Positions 8,801 to 16,363 of a DNA stretch of 53,448 nt are shown in pieces (within the stretch, counting starts at the first letter, position 1; every line of letters begins with the position of its first letter). Below the pieces are notes generated by a model, which saw only the letters and a list, made by a program, of their open reading frames with translations, was not told the DNA's origin and searched no databases. The stretch comes from Methanobacteriota archaeon (GTDB taxonomy: Archaea > Thermoplasmatota > Poseidoniia > Poseidoniales > Thalassarchaeaceae). Location of the stretch: assembly GCA_004195615.1 (NCBI GenBank), contig PSPW01000014.1, positions 1 to 53,448 on the forward strand. Direction: 5' to 3'. A program made the position numbers and the translations under genes.

Positions 8801-10854
8801 ACAACAACAACGACCTCTCGGGAACTTTCTCGGTTACTCCGAGACCCCCTGGAATCGATCTTGCGATTAGGGCAGGATCGATTTCAGCTGTAACCGTCTC
8901 TAGCCCGATACCTAGACCGGACGAATCAGCTGTTGTCCAAGCGAGAATAGACAATCTGGGATCACAAGACGCTGTCGGCGTCTCAGGGACCCTAGAGATG
9001 ATGACGGAAAGGGGATGGGAGATGATTGAGAACTCAACTACTCCATTAGTTCTGGGTGGATCGCATTCAATGATTTCTTTCCCCTTTACCCCTAACATTT
9101 CCGGACCCATAGAAGTGAGGGTGAGTGTCTTGCTGGAGAGTGGAGGGGACAATGACTGGTCGAACAATGTCCGAGTCAAGACTCTACTAGTTGACAGTAC
9201 AACTCTATCTGGGCCAAGGGAAGCTGATCTCAATCCTGGAGAATCCCCTGTTGCAATAGTCAGCCTAGACAGCGAGGAGGGGGACGACTTACTAATTGGA
9301 GAGAAGGATGGCACCCTATTGATGTACAAATTGACCGAAAGCAGGTCCCTAATAGAATGCAATAACGTGATCGAGGAGCGATGGTCTGGAGATATTGCCA
9401 TTATCGGTACCGATGAGGGCTTCGCACATATTGTTTGGACAAGGCGTTACATGGGTCCAAACTGGTTCCTGATGCAGACCCTAAGTTACTCCACCATCGA
9501 CTCAAGTTGTAGAATCGCCCCGGTTCAGGACTTGCTCCCCGGAATACCCCTTTCCGATGGCAAGTACTGGGGAGTAGACATGGATGTAAGAGACTCAGAG
9601 ATTCTTGTTTCGGGCTACCACAGAGACGTTTTCAGTGAGGGTAGTCTCGAAGATGAGACGAGTATTTTCCTCCTTCACTCAGAGAGCCCGCTTTCCTCTG
9701 ATGATTGGACCCTGCAATCCGGCATTATCAGGGACATTAATGCCGACCCGGCACAGAGAGACCCGTTATCGGTCGAATTCGGACATGAACAGACCCATAT
9801 CCTGTACCAGACCATCAGAAACGACACCACTGGAAGGGACCGACTTGGGGTTTGGTACTCGCATGGCCAGATTGGTCAGGAGAACTGGGCATTTCGAAAA
9901 GCAGTGGGAGACGAGACGTCACTCCCGATACTGACCGTGATCGAAGATGATGATGGTGATACTTTGGTTTCACTATGGGGAGAGGGTGATCCTCAGGACT
10001 CGGAACTGGTCGTATTTGTGACCGATTCAAATTTCAGGACCAAAGAGGGGATGGAAACTAGAATTCCAGCCAGAGGAATGGCAGGAATCGGCGTAGTTGA
10101 GTCCGATAGGGGAATCCAAGTGCTTTTCGATAGAGTTGGGGCCAGCGGTCCGCAGGTCGAGTACGGACTTATTGATGTCGAAGAAGGCTGGATAGGCCTC
10201 TCAGATACTCTGGTCCGGGGCCAATACAAATCGATAGATAGATCTAAAGATTCTGGAGAGACAATGATGATTATCTCTTCATCGAATGGTTGGCAAATCA
10301 GGACCCTGATAGATGATGGGTCATCTAGAGACGGAGGAAGCCTGTCTGACCAACTTAGATCATCCCTCGGTTTGGATCAAGAGAGTTTCGAGATTCTTGT
10401 AATTGGTGTAGCATTGGCTGTTCTAATTCTTGGAATGGTAACCCTAGTCGGACTTTCCGCGCAAGGAGTCAGATGGGTTGGAAGGAAGGGCTCCATCGAC
10501 AAAGAGGCTAGCGTGGTGATGGAGGATGACGTAGTCGATCTGATAGATGAATCCGATTTCTCGATTGGATCTGACGATGTTGAGATAGTTGACGAAGACC
10601 CCGGAGGAATTGAGGAAAGTGGTCGCAAGAGCAGGAGGGCTAGGAGAGATAGGAGGAATTCCGCCGATGCGTTAGTTTCAGATTCTACAGGCCCAGTAAC
10701 TAATGCTGAATTGGAAACTCCTACTCCCAATACTCTGATAGCAAATCCTGTTGGTGGCCAAGTTCCGTGCTTCGGATGTGGGAGCAGGTTCGCTACCGAA
10801 CCAGGAGTCATGTCAATGAAATGTCCCGTCTGTGGATCAATAATAGAACTCTGA
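5890..10854 (+). CDS. Giant membrane-anchored subtilisin-like serine protease (S8) with cytoplasmic zinc ribbon
   Basis: The 1654-residue protein starts with a signal peptide (about 1-27, RKLFPLAIAILFFLLDVPIGA) and has a propeptide-like region to about 215. The S8 catalytic triad is complete: Asp 232 in AILDTGVD, His 289 in GHGTHVAG and Ser 499 in GSSMSTPAVAG, with oxyanion Asn about 402 in AAIGNDG. Beyond about 620 come beta-rich extracellular repeats, including CARDB-like segments (RATIRNTGDRAATNVGV near 900), then a region of about 350 residues of unclear fold. One membrane helix lies at about 1501-1525. A charged cytoplasmic tail of about 125 residues ends in a zinc ribbon with Cys 1627, 1630, 1645 and 1648. 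The exterior part probably degrades proteins at the cell surface. Maf follows after 8 bases. Confidence 0.9.
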   Translation: MARSPRKLFPLAIAILFFLLDVPIGAAHVPDGENTNSAVVIEEVSPSIPAFLCGVEECLKDRDLDYTSLDSSPPAMEFGWWHGFWSDSDSNGFDDRLQLIVAGERESVSVTSIIGDDGRGTVAIIVHYAWHPGDSDIDSLRKIIGQHGWEEEESWFMVMDHLDAIVLDHVPVSSLVDIWSLEGVVLVEEQNVIVPYLDKATKGSKVRESGIYDETLRGLGYHGSGKVIAILDTGVDNEHFSLDDFSDNNKDNTKDPDDIEDPKWVGGCDATGIGQSGCNDEDPDDGDGHGTHVAGIALGTGDSSRVNQGYSPGSYLVDVKVMEDYGGGNSQSILAGIQWAINNRDTDWGNNVSSRGIHVLSMSFGRASSAVGDNNEDGSSAEGSLVNQASESGLVCVAAIGNDGANNVNSVGAADTSITVGWLDDKNTIERSDDLISSNSNYGPRTDDEDGDSWDEMKPWVVAPGSNINSAQHAESSGIIPGSEVNRASDDYTQLSGSSMSTPAVAGLVAIMLEIGEMRKMPFMEEDEPGIERYEAIRSFLASGSEFRNEWGVDETWEDNSWNTKYGFGIIDGGGIASQMFGSGGVTNDTGGPQSPQEGHWVDIESPAAYSWLVEGESYNLRGHINEHGENNGTIEEVVAKVEMKFKKSPNTPKEKLILVNWTRTIGITNWTIPFSVPDLPDEYSEVSITGMVAVRNDIGRWSNTTNFFFPVGIVNITLEVPSGLANLEGSVEVFGEFQSIGNATIQWRIDYEDWQDATHYHDGRWSEDDRGGLKHSFSNRKGDGSNDPDFQGHAYCAHMFRESKSTHSQDEWVVSCEDDDRGWTSWSFDWDTTQYKDDEYRLSVRIVSAVGVFSEELRRVVQIDNVEPMPDLLFVSKSVSVQEFGIPMQESYVNTFLEVRATIRNTGDRAATNVGVILEEWGERRDEYVIANIDSGQFVEVVLYWNPMNAGDSRLSISIDPLNSIQELDDNNNDLSGTFSVTPRPPGIDLAIRAGSISAVTVSSPIPRPDESAVVQARIDNLGSQDAVGVSGTLEMMTERGWEMIENSTTPLVLGGSHSMISFPFTPNISGPIEVRVSVLLESGGDNDWSNNVRVKTLLVDSTTLSGPREADLNPGESPVAIVSLDSEEGDDLLIGEKDGTLLMYKLTESRSLIECNNVIEERWSGDIAIIGTDEGFAHIVWTRRYMGPNWFLMQTLSYSTIDSSCRIAPVQDLLPGIPLSDGKYWGVDMDVRDSEILVSGYHRDVFSEGSLEDETSIFLLHSESPLSSDDWTLQSGIIRDINADPAQRDPLSVEFGHEQTHILYQTIRNDTTGRDRLGVWYSHGQIGQENWAFRKAVGDETSLPILTVIEDDDGDTLVSLWGEGDPQDSELVVFVTDSNFRTKEGMETRIPARGMAGIGVVESDRGIQVLFDRVGASGPQVEYGLIDVEEGWIGLSDTLVRGQYKSIDRSKDSGETMMIISSSNGWQIRTLIDDGSSRDGGSLSDQLRSSLGLDQESFEILVIGVALAVLILGMVTLVGLSAQGVRWVGRKGSIDKEASVVMEDDVVDLIDESDFSIGSDDVEIVDEDPGGIEESGRKSRRARRDRRNSADALVSDSTGPVTNAELETPTPNTLIANPVGGQVPCFGCGSRFATEPGVMSMKCPVCGSIIEL

Positions 10855-10862
10855 GGTGAATA

Positions 10863-11492
10863 ATGCCTCTAGTTCTGCTCGCTTCGGCTTCTGAAAGAAG
10901 GCGTGCGCTGATGTCAGAATTTTTTGGAATCGATGGGATTGAGTTAATTTTCTCCACTCTGGAAGAGGCTGAACCAGAGCCTTCGGCGAGGCTCGAAGTT
11001 TGTTTGCAAACCGAAGCTTCTTGCCTGCAAAAGGCAAGAGCGGCCGCCTCGGAACAGGGCACTAGAGACAATCCCTCTCTCGAACTGATAGTGGTTTCCG
11101 ACACTCTGGTGGAGGATCCCGACGATAGTCGTGTCGCCTTGGGCAAACCGAAGGACAAGATGGGCGCCGCTTCTACTCTGATTAGGCTCTCGGGAAGAAG
11201 GCACAAAGTTTGGTCATCTACTGCAATCATGACCAGAAATGGAACAGGGGTAGAAGTTGGTTTTGGTTGGCAGGCGAAGATCTGGACTGATTTCTCGATT
11301 GTTGAATTTGACGAAATTGGCGGACAAATAATGGAGGATCTGATTGGAAGTGATTCGTGGATTGGGAAGGCTGGAGGATATGACTTAGCCGGAAAGGCTG
11401 AGTCGTTTTCAAGGACAATAGAAGGCGAGGACGTGACCGTTCTCGGATTCTCCACCAGTGCAATCGAGGAACTCAGAAACATGCTAGTTTAG
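10863..11492 (+). CDS. maf: Maf-like nucleotide pyrophosphatase
   Basis: The 209-residue protein has the order of motifs of the Maf/HAM1-like house-cleaning enzymes, which hydrolyse non-canonical or modified nucleoside triphosphates to the monophosphate. LLASASERRRALM at the start is the P-loop-like substrate site. VVSDTLV carries the catalytic Asp, LGKPKD follows, and SGRRHKVWSSTAI and KAGGYDLAG complete the signature. Family length is about 190-210. It begins 8 bases after the subtilisin stop and overlaps the convergent NifU-domain gene by 4 bases. Whether it prefers dTTP/UTP (YhdE type) or m7GTP (YceF type) cannot be told by eye. Confidence 0.87.
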   Translation: MPLVLLASASERRRALMSEFFGIDGIELIFSTLEEAEPEPSARLEVCLQTEASCLQKARAAASEQGTRDNPSLELIVVSDTLVEDPDDSRVALGKPKDKMGAASTLIRLSGRRHKVWSSTAIMTRNGTGVEVGFGWQAKIWTDFSIVEFDEIGGQIMEDLIGSDSWIGKAGGYDLAGKAESFSRTIEGEDVTVLGFSTSAIEELRNMLV

Positions 11493-11986
11493 ACGAAGGT
11501 TACACCACCAAACCTCAAGACGAAATCGCGCTGAATCTCGTCAAACCAATCAAGCATTGATGAGTCGAAACGGACAACCCCAACCTCATCATCCGCCAAT
11601 AAGTCATCTTGGATGCCTCTGAGAGTGCCCGGGGCTGCCCCACAGGAAACGCAGGCCCCATCAAGGCCGATTACTAGGGACAGGATTCTTTTTTCGTTAT
11701 TTCTAACTTCGATTTCCCCGCTGGTGACAACCAAGGCACCTCCATGCCCCTCCAGTGCGGCTCTGACGGGCCCCAATCTTGCCATCAGTGCAGGCACCAG
11801 AGATTGATTTCCAGACTCAAATAGCTCGAGAAGGGATAACGAGGAAAGTCTAGAAATCTCTGTTGGGTCATTATTTTCTGATATCAGGCGTTCTGCCTCG
11901 GTCTGGATAATCTTGTTAATCTGTGATCTATACCTATCCTCTAGGTTATCTGAGCCCCCTTCTCCATTGTCAACCTCTTGATTCAC
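11489..11986 (-). CDS. NifU C-terminal domain protein (iron-sulfur scaffold/carrier)
   Basis: The 165-residue protein has a helical N-terminal half and a NifU-type C-terminal half (about 75-165). The key segment is GACVSCGAAPGTLRGIQDDL, where the paired cysteines of the CxxC motif would hold or pass an Fe-S cluster. It is divergent from sufCBD, with 84 bases between the two starts, so a shared control region and a role with the Suf scaffold are likely. The usual CGACPSS form is altered to CVSCGAAPGT, still with CxxC. The N-terminal 70 residues match nothing I recognise. It may act as an A-type or NfU-type carrier delivering clusters made by SufBCD. Confidence 0.8.
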   Translation of the reverse strand: MNQEVDNGEGGSDNLEDRYRSQINKIIQTEAERLISENNDPTEISRLSSLSLLELFESGNQSLVPALMARLGPVRAALEGHGGALVVTSGEIEVRNNEKRILSLVIGLDGACVSCGAAPGTLRGIQDDLLADDEVGVVRFDSSMLDWFDEIQRDFVLRFGGVTFV

Positions 11987-12059
11987 ACTAATGCGTATGT
12001 GAGGGTCATTATAGGCTCATCTAAGGAAGGGAGAGATTGTATAGTCGGTTAGTTACGGT

Positions 12060-12067
12060 AAGGGTGA
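12060..12067 (+). promoter_or_regulatory. Shine-Dalgarno site of sufC, with TATA-like box upstream
   Basis: AAGGGTGA lies 3 bases before the sufC ATG at 12071 and matches the GGTGA core complementary to the 3' end of archaeal 16S rRNA. The same GGTGA with 3-4 base spacing is seen before S6e and the DUF357 gene, so this genome uses close-spaced sites. A TATA-like TTGTATAG lies near 12038-12045. Confidence 0.5.
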
Positions 12068-12070
12068 ATT

Positions 12071-12826
12071 ATGTCAGAAAAAATGCCATTACTCGAAATT
12101 AATGACCTGCATGCAGGCATAGACGGGAATGAAATACTGAAGGGAATTAATCTGATAATTGGTCCTGGGGAGATCCATGCAATAATGGGAAGGAACGGAA
12201 GTGGAAAAACAACTACTGCCAATGTGATAATGGGGCATCCTGACTTTGATGTCGAGAAGGGAGATGTAATCCTAGAAGGAGAGAGTCTCCTAGAAATGGA
12301 GGCTTGGGAGAGAGCCCGCAAGGGAGTCTTTCTTTCCTTCCAGTATCCACAAGCGGTCCCGGGCCTTCAGGTTGGCAATTTCCTCAGAAAGTCTGTAGCC
12401 AGCATTAGGGGCGAAGATGAAGCCAAGAGTTCTAACTTCAGGGAGAAGTTAGCAAATGCTATGGAGTCACTCGACATCCCTCGTTCATTCATGGCCAGAT
12501 ATGTCAACGATGGATTCAGTGGTGGCGAGAAGAAGCGTTTTGAGATCCTACAAATGATACTTCTAAGGCCACGACTTGCTATTCTCGATGAGACCGACAG
12601 TGGTCTAGACATAGATGGAATCAGAACTGTCTCAGAGGGAGTGAATGCAGCAATCAGGGACACGGATTCTGGGGCATTGATAATTACACACTACTCCAGA
12701 ATTCTGGAACATGTCCAACCAGATAGGGTGCATGTCCTATTGGATGGAAGAATCGTATTATCCGGAGGTCCGGAACTTGCAACAAAACTTGAAGAGAGAG
12801 GTTACGAGTGGCTGAAAGAAGAGTGA
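12071..12826 (+). CDS. sufC: Fe-S cluster assembly ATPase SufC
   Basis: The 251-residue ABC-type ATPase has Walker A GRNGSGKTT, the Suf-typical signature FSGGEKKRFE, Walker B LAILDETDSGLDIDG and the switch His in ITHYSRIL. The E-T-D-S-G-L-D run is characteristic of SufC and separates it from transport ATPases. SufC binds SufB and SufD, and its ATP cycle drives the conformational change that lets the SufBCD scaffold build a cluster. It is the first gene of sufCBD; sufB begins 9 bases after its stop. Length agrees with the family (about 250). Confidence 0.97.
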   Translation: MSEKMPLLEINDLHAGIDGNEILKGINLIIGPGEIHAIMGRNGSGKTTTANVIMGHPDFDVEKGDVILEGESLLEMEAWERARKGVFLSFQYPQAVPGLQVGNFLRKSVASIRGEDEAKSSNFREKLANAMESLDIPRSFMARYVNDGFSGGEKKRFEILQMILLRPRLAILDETDSGLDIDGIRTVSEGVNAAIRDTDSGALIITHYSRILEHVQPDRVHVLLDGRIVLSGGPELATKLEERGYEWLKEE

Positions 12827-12835
12827 GGGAGTAGA

Positions 12836-14248
12836 ATGGCGAAAAACAATGATGCTCGAGAAGCAGTTGGAGAATACAAAGCTGGATGGCATGATCCTGA
12901 AAACTCAACGATTAGATTCGACTTTGGTCTTTCGGAGGAGGTAGTTAGGGAAATCTCCAACCTAAAGAATGAGCCCGAGTGGATGACTGAAATTCGAGTC
13001 AGGGCCTTCAAACACTTCTTGAGAAGACCGATGCCGACATGGGGAAACATGTCGATGTTGGAGGAAATTGACTTCGACAATATCTGCTACTTTCTGAGAT
13101 CATCTGATTCAACCAAGAATAACTGGGATGACGTGCCAGATGACATCAGAAATACATTCGAAAGGCTTGGAATACCAGAAGCAGAGCAGAAGTGGTTGTC
13201 AGGAGTAACAGCTCAATACGAGTCAGAAACAGTATATCACAGCATCCGTGAGGACTTGGAAAAGCAAGGGGTAATTTTCCTAGACATGGACAGTGGGCTC
13301 AGGGAGCACCCAGAGATGGTGAAAAAGTGGTTCTGCTCGGTTGTGCCATTTGCTGACAACAAATTCTCGGCGCTAAACACTGCAGTCTGGTCGGGAGGTT
13401 CGTTCATTTATGTCCCCGAGGGAGTTCACGTTGAGATGCCAGTTCAGGCATACTTCCGAATCAATGCAAAGAATATGGGTCAATTCGAAAGGACTCTGAT
13501 CATTGCTGACAAGGGGAGCAGAATCCATTACGTCGAGGGGTGCACCGCCCCTTCCTACTCGACTGACTCACTCCACTCAGCAGTAGTAGAATTGATTGCA
13601 CTCCCAGGTTCACACATCCGGTACTCAACAATCCAAAACTGGAGTTCCAATGTTTTCAATCTAGTGACAAAGAGGGGGATAGCCCATGAAAAGTCGAAGA
13701 TTGAGTGGGTTGACGGAAACATAGGAAGTAAACTTACCATGAAGTATCCCTCTGTTATCCTAAAGGGAGAAGGTAGTCATGCAGAAGTAATTTCAGTTGC
13801 ATATTCTGGAGAGGGTCAGCATCAAGATGCTGGGGCCAAGATACATCACCTGGCATCAAACACTACTAGTAAAATTCTCTCGAAAAGCATAAGCAAAAAT
13901 GGTGGCAGGAGTTCTTACAGAGGGATGGTTACAGTTTCGCCCAAAGCGGACAATTGCAAGTTGAATGTCATCTGCGATGCTCTGATTCTAGATGAGGTAA
14001 GCAGGTCTGACACATACCCAACAATGGAAGTAGCGAACTCAACAGCAAGATGTGAACATGAAGCGAGTGTCTCGAAAGTCAGCGATGAGCAGTTATTCTA
14101 TCTTATGAGTCGTGGGCACTCCGAGAATGAGTCCCTAGCAATGATTGTCAACGGTTTCTTCGAACCTTTCACTAGAGAGCTACCAATGGAATACGCAGTG
14201 GAGCTCAATCAACTGATGGCTCTTGAGATGGAAGGAAGCATAGGTTAA
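12836..14248 (+). CDS. sufB: Fe-S cluster scaffold protein SufB
   Basis: The 470-residue protein is a typical SufB: an N-terminal helical part ([23 protein letters not shown]), then a long beta-helix with [47 protein letters not shown] and the C-terminal [19 protein letters not shown]. The Cys in VEGCTAP is a conserved position of the scaffold. SufB receives sulfur and iron and assembles the nascent cluster with SufC and SufD. It lies between sufC (9 bases) and sufD (12 bases), in the compact CBD order common in archaea. SufS, SufE and SufU sulfur donors are not in the window. Confidence 0.97.
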   Translation: MAKNNDAREAVGEYKAGWHDPENSTIRFDFGLSEEVVREISNLKNEPEWMTEIRVRAFKHFLRRPMPTWGNMSMLEEIDFDNICYFLRSSDSTKNNWDDVPDDIRNTFERLGIPEAEQKWLSGVTAQYESETVYHSIREDLEKQGVIFLDMDSGLREHPEMVKKWFCSVVPFADNKFSALNTAVWSGGSFIYVPEGVHVEMPVQAYFRINAKNMGQFERTLIIADKGSRIHYVEGCTAPSYSTDSLHSAVVELIALPGSHIRYSTIQNWSSNVFNLVTKRGIAHEKSKIEWVDGNIGSKLTMKYPSVILKGEGSHAEVISVAYSGEGQHQDAGAKIHHLASNTTSKILSKSISKNGGRSSYRGMVTVSPKADNCKLNVICDALILDEVSRSDTYPTMEVANSTARCEHEASVSKVSDEQLFYLMSRGHSENESLAMIVNGFFEPFTRELPMEYAVELNQLMALEMEGSIG

Positions 14249-14260
14249 GGTCGTCGAATA

Positions 14261-15364
14261 ATGGATTCGGCCTCAAGATACCTCAGTCTGGGGAAGCCAA
14301 ACAGAGCGGATCATCTTTGGAGATATACTTCCTGGAAGAAAGTTCACCCCACTGGTGACATTTCGGAGATGCCGCCCCTAGGACAACCGGAACTAAGTCT
14401 GAGCATGATAGATGGTTCGGAACCACCTTCCGGAATCAAGTTGGAACAAGGGATAGAGGGTAATCCGGATTTCTCAATGGATAATGCACTGACCAATGCC
14501 TTTCTCCATGCTTCGGCAAAATCCTCAGAATGGACATTGGTGGTAGACAAGAGATTCTCTCCGGGAAAACCAGTAATTCTAGAGATTAGGACCGGTGATT
14601 CACCATCAGTTGCGCATATTTCTCTGGATATTGGAGAAATATCGGAGTTTGAGTTGATTACCAAAGTCACTGGTAGAAGCGAGTGGTTCGGACTACTTAG
14701 GACTGGTCAGATTCAAAATGGGGCAATCATGAATGATGTTGTTCTCGGCCTTCAAGAAAAGGGAACTTTTCTGCGTTCAGATGCTATTGCAATTGGTCGA
14801 GATGCACAGGTCAGAGCAGGGACAGTGTCTTCGGGTTCGGAGAGAACAAAATCCGATCTCCGATACATTATGGGGGATCCGGGTGGAAACATCAGAGTAC
14901 TGGGTTCGATCCTGTCTGCAGATTCAATGCACATAGATCACCACATAGAAATCCATCATGAAGCACCGGAAACTTTCAGTCGGTTATCTTGGCACTCTGC
15001 CTGCGGTGGTAGTAGTAGAACGATAGGGACTGGGATGCTAACCATTAGGAAAGGCTCCAGAGGAGCAGATGCTGCACAGATTTTCCACAATCTACTGCTC
15101 TCTGAATCTGCGGAGGCCGATTCAATACCAGAGTTAGAGGTGATGGAAAACGATGTCGTGGGTTGTGGCCATGGCACTGCAAATGGGCCAATAGACGAAG
15201 AGCAGATGTTTTATCTCAACGCTAGAGGTTTCGACAAAGATGGTGCTAAGAGATCATTGATTGCAGCATTCCTCAATTCAACACTCTCAGAGATGGGTGG
15301 AGTCGAACTACACAAGTGGCTCGTAAACGAGTTAAGCCTCAAACTAGAAGCCCTCCACACGTGA
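14261..15364 (+). CDS. sufD: Fe-S cluster assembly protein SufD
   Basis: The 367-residue protein is a divergent SufB paralogue. It starts with a short helical region (RADHLWRYTSWKKV) and continues as a beta-helix. In the C-terminal third it shows HHIEIHHEAPETFSRLSWH, ENDVVGCGHGTANGPIDEEQMFYL and ARGFDKDGAKRSLIAAFL, matching the SufD C-terminus that contacts SufC. SufD pairs with SufB and SufC2 in the scaffold. The order and 12-base spacing after sufB support one operon. The His and Cys of CGHGTANGP fall where SufB/D interface ligands lie. The N-terminal half is less conserved, so the name rests on the C-terminal half and context. Confidence 0.92.
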   Translation: MDSASRYLSLGKPNRADHLWRYTSWKKVHPTGDISEMPPLGQPELSLSMIDGSEPPSGIKLEQGIEGNPDFSMDNALTNAFLHASAKSSEWTLVVDKRFSPGKPVILEIRTGDSPSVAHISLDIGEISEFELITKVTGRSEWFGLLRTGQIQNGAIMNDVVLGLQEKGTFLRSDAIAIGRDAQVRAGTVSSGSERTKSDLRYIMGDPGGNIRVLGSILSADSMHIDHHIEIHHEAPETFSRLSWHSACGGSSRTIGTGMLTIRKGSRGADAAQIFHNLLLSESAEADSIPELEVMENDVVGCGHGTANGPIDEEQMFYLNARGFDKDGAKRSLIAAFLNSTLSEMGGVELHKWLVNELSLKLEALHT

Positions 15365-15383
15365 AGAATTGAACGCTTTAGTC

Positions 15384-15440
15384 ATGGATAGTGACCATTG
15401 CAAGGACAGCTTCTGCCTTTGTGGTTTCAAGGGAGAGTGA
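15384..15440 (+). CDS. Tiny Cys-rich ORF, possible broken zinc-finger reading frame (first part)
   Basis: An 18-codon ORF starting at ATG 15384, 19 bases after sufD, contains HCKDSFCLCGFKG and stops at TGA 15438-15440. The same frame reopens and holds a second Cys-rich ORF at 15447-15524. Read through, the two would give one protein of about 47 residues with a C-x5-C-x-C and a C-x2-C cluster. It could be a decayed small zinc protein or chance. Coding status is doubtful. Confidence 0.2.
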   Translation: MDSDHCKDSFCLCGFKGE

Positions 15441-15446
15441 TTCCCG

Positions 15447-15524
15447 ATGCGTCAGCACATGGAGTGTCCTCGGTGCTACAGAGTAGTGGAAGTATGTTAC
15501 GAAGGGGTTCCCGAGTATTACTAA
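15447..15524 (+). CDS. Small Cys-rich ORF (25 residues), possible micro zinc-finger protein
   Basis: ATG at 15447 opens 25 codons containing CPRCYRVVEVC, a CPxC knuckle similar to those in the very small zinc-finger proteins found in archaea. It lies in the same frame as the 18-codon ORF upstream, from which it is separated by one TGA codon. No Shine-Dalgarno site is obvious. The 89 bases from here to the DUF2085 gene hold a TATA-like CATTATAG near 15588-15595 and otherwise nothing I recognise. Confidence 0.3.
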   Translation: MRQHMECPRCYRVVEVCYEGVPEYY

Positions 15525-15613
15525 ATTTCCAGATGGATTTTGATTATTTAGGAGGGCGATGAATTAGTGACATCTATGAGGGCGGCCATTATAGCAGCAA
15601 ATGAGAGAGAGAA

Positions 15614-16360
15614 ATGCTACAGAAAAACGGTTTGCAAGATAGGAGGCTTGAGAACAAGGTCTCCAGAATTCTGGGCGGAGTCGCATTTGGATATCTGGCA
15701 TTATGCTTCCTCGCTCCCTATTTGCTTCCTTCTGATTCCGTCCCAGAGCTCTCAGGGCGCGCGAATGCTATTGATTACGCATTCGAAAGTAGTTGGGGAA
15801 ACGCCGAACATGGAGAGGGTGTTTCTGTTGGTCATGACCAATCACTGCATGGCGGAGTATTTGCGTGGAGTGATTTGAACCCAATTTGGGCACTAGCATA
15901 CGGATTTGGAGATTTGAATTGCCATCAGAAGCATGAGAGATCGTGGGAAATAAATGGAAATCAGATGCCAGTATGTGCAAGAGATATCGGAATTTTCCTT
16001 GGTTTTACCATTGGTTGCTTGTTCTTCGGACTCAGGGGCTTCAACAGATGGACGGTTAGGGATAGTTTCCTTTCAGTTCTCCCGGACAAATGGCTCCACG
16101 GAATTTACGAAAGGGACAAGAGGATGATAGCGATGCTGTCGATTATGGGACTGGGATTAATTCCAATGGGTGTAGATGGTTTCACTCAATTGCTTCTTAA
16201 TTCATATGAGTCTAACAACATGCTCAGAATAGTTACTGGGGCGGGATCTGGATTCGTTGGAGGGTGGTGGTTCTGTTCGGCTTTCTCCGCCAGACCCAGG
16301 TTCTTTCAAGAGGCTGAGAGCGTCACCCTTCCCGCGAGTTCTAGACTAGTCGTCAAGTGA
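15614..16360 (+). CDS. DUF2085 family membrane protein
   Basis: The 248-residue protein has four or more hydrophobic segments. The core reads NCHQKHERSWEINGNQMPVC-ARDIGIFLGF: a C-H-Q, an R-S-W-x-x-N-G, then a second C-A-R-D-x-G-I-F-L-G, the pattern of DUF2085 (usually CHQ...R...NG...PVCARCTGIYLG). The function of this family is unknown; the paired Cys/His facing the membrane edge suggests metal or redox binding. Here the third Cys of the usual CARC is Asp (CARD). A TATA-like CATTATAG about 20-26 bases before the ATG suggests a leaderless transcript. It is convergent with the thymidylate kinase gene, 3 bases apart. Confidence 0.75.
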   Translation: MLQKNGLQDRRLENKVSRILGGVAFGYLALCFLAPYLLPSDSVPELSGRANAIDYAFESSWGNAEHGEGVSVGHDQSLHGGVFAWSDLNPIWALAYGFGDLNCHQKHERSWEINGNQMPVCARDIGIFLGFTIGCLFFGLRGFNRWTVRDSFLSVLPDKWLHGIYERDKRMIAMLSIMGLGLIPMGVDGFTQLLLNSYESNNMLRIVTGAGSGFVGGWWFCSAFSARPRFFQEAESVTLPASSRLVVK

Positions 16361-16363
16361 TTT

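Noticed and set aside
8721-9401. A 226-codon open frame on the minus strand
   Set aside because: It lies inside the continuous subtilisin gene, and its composition is a reverse-strand shadow.
15384-15524. Selenocysteine-containing protein through the TGA
   Set aside because: No SECIS structure could be recognised and selenoproteins are not expected in this group; kept only as an open question.
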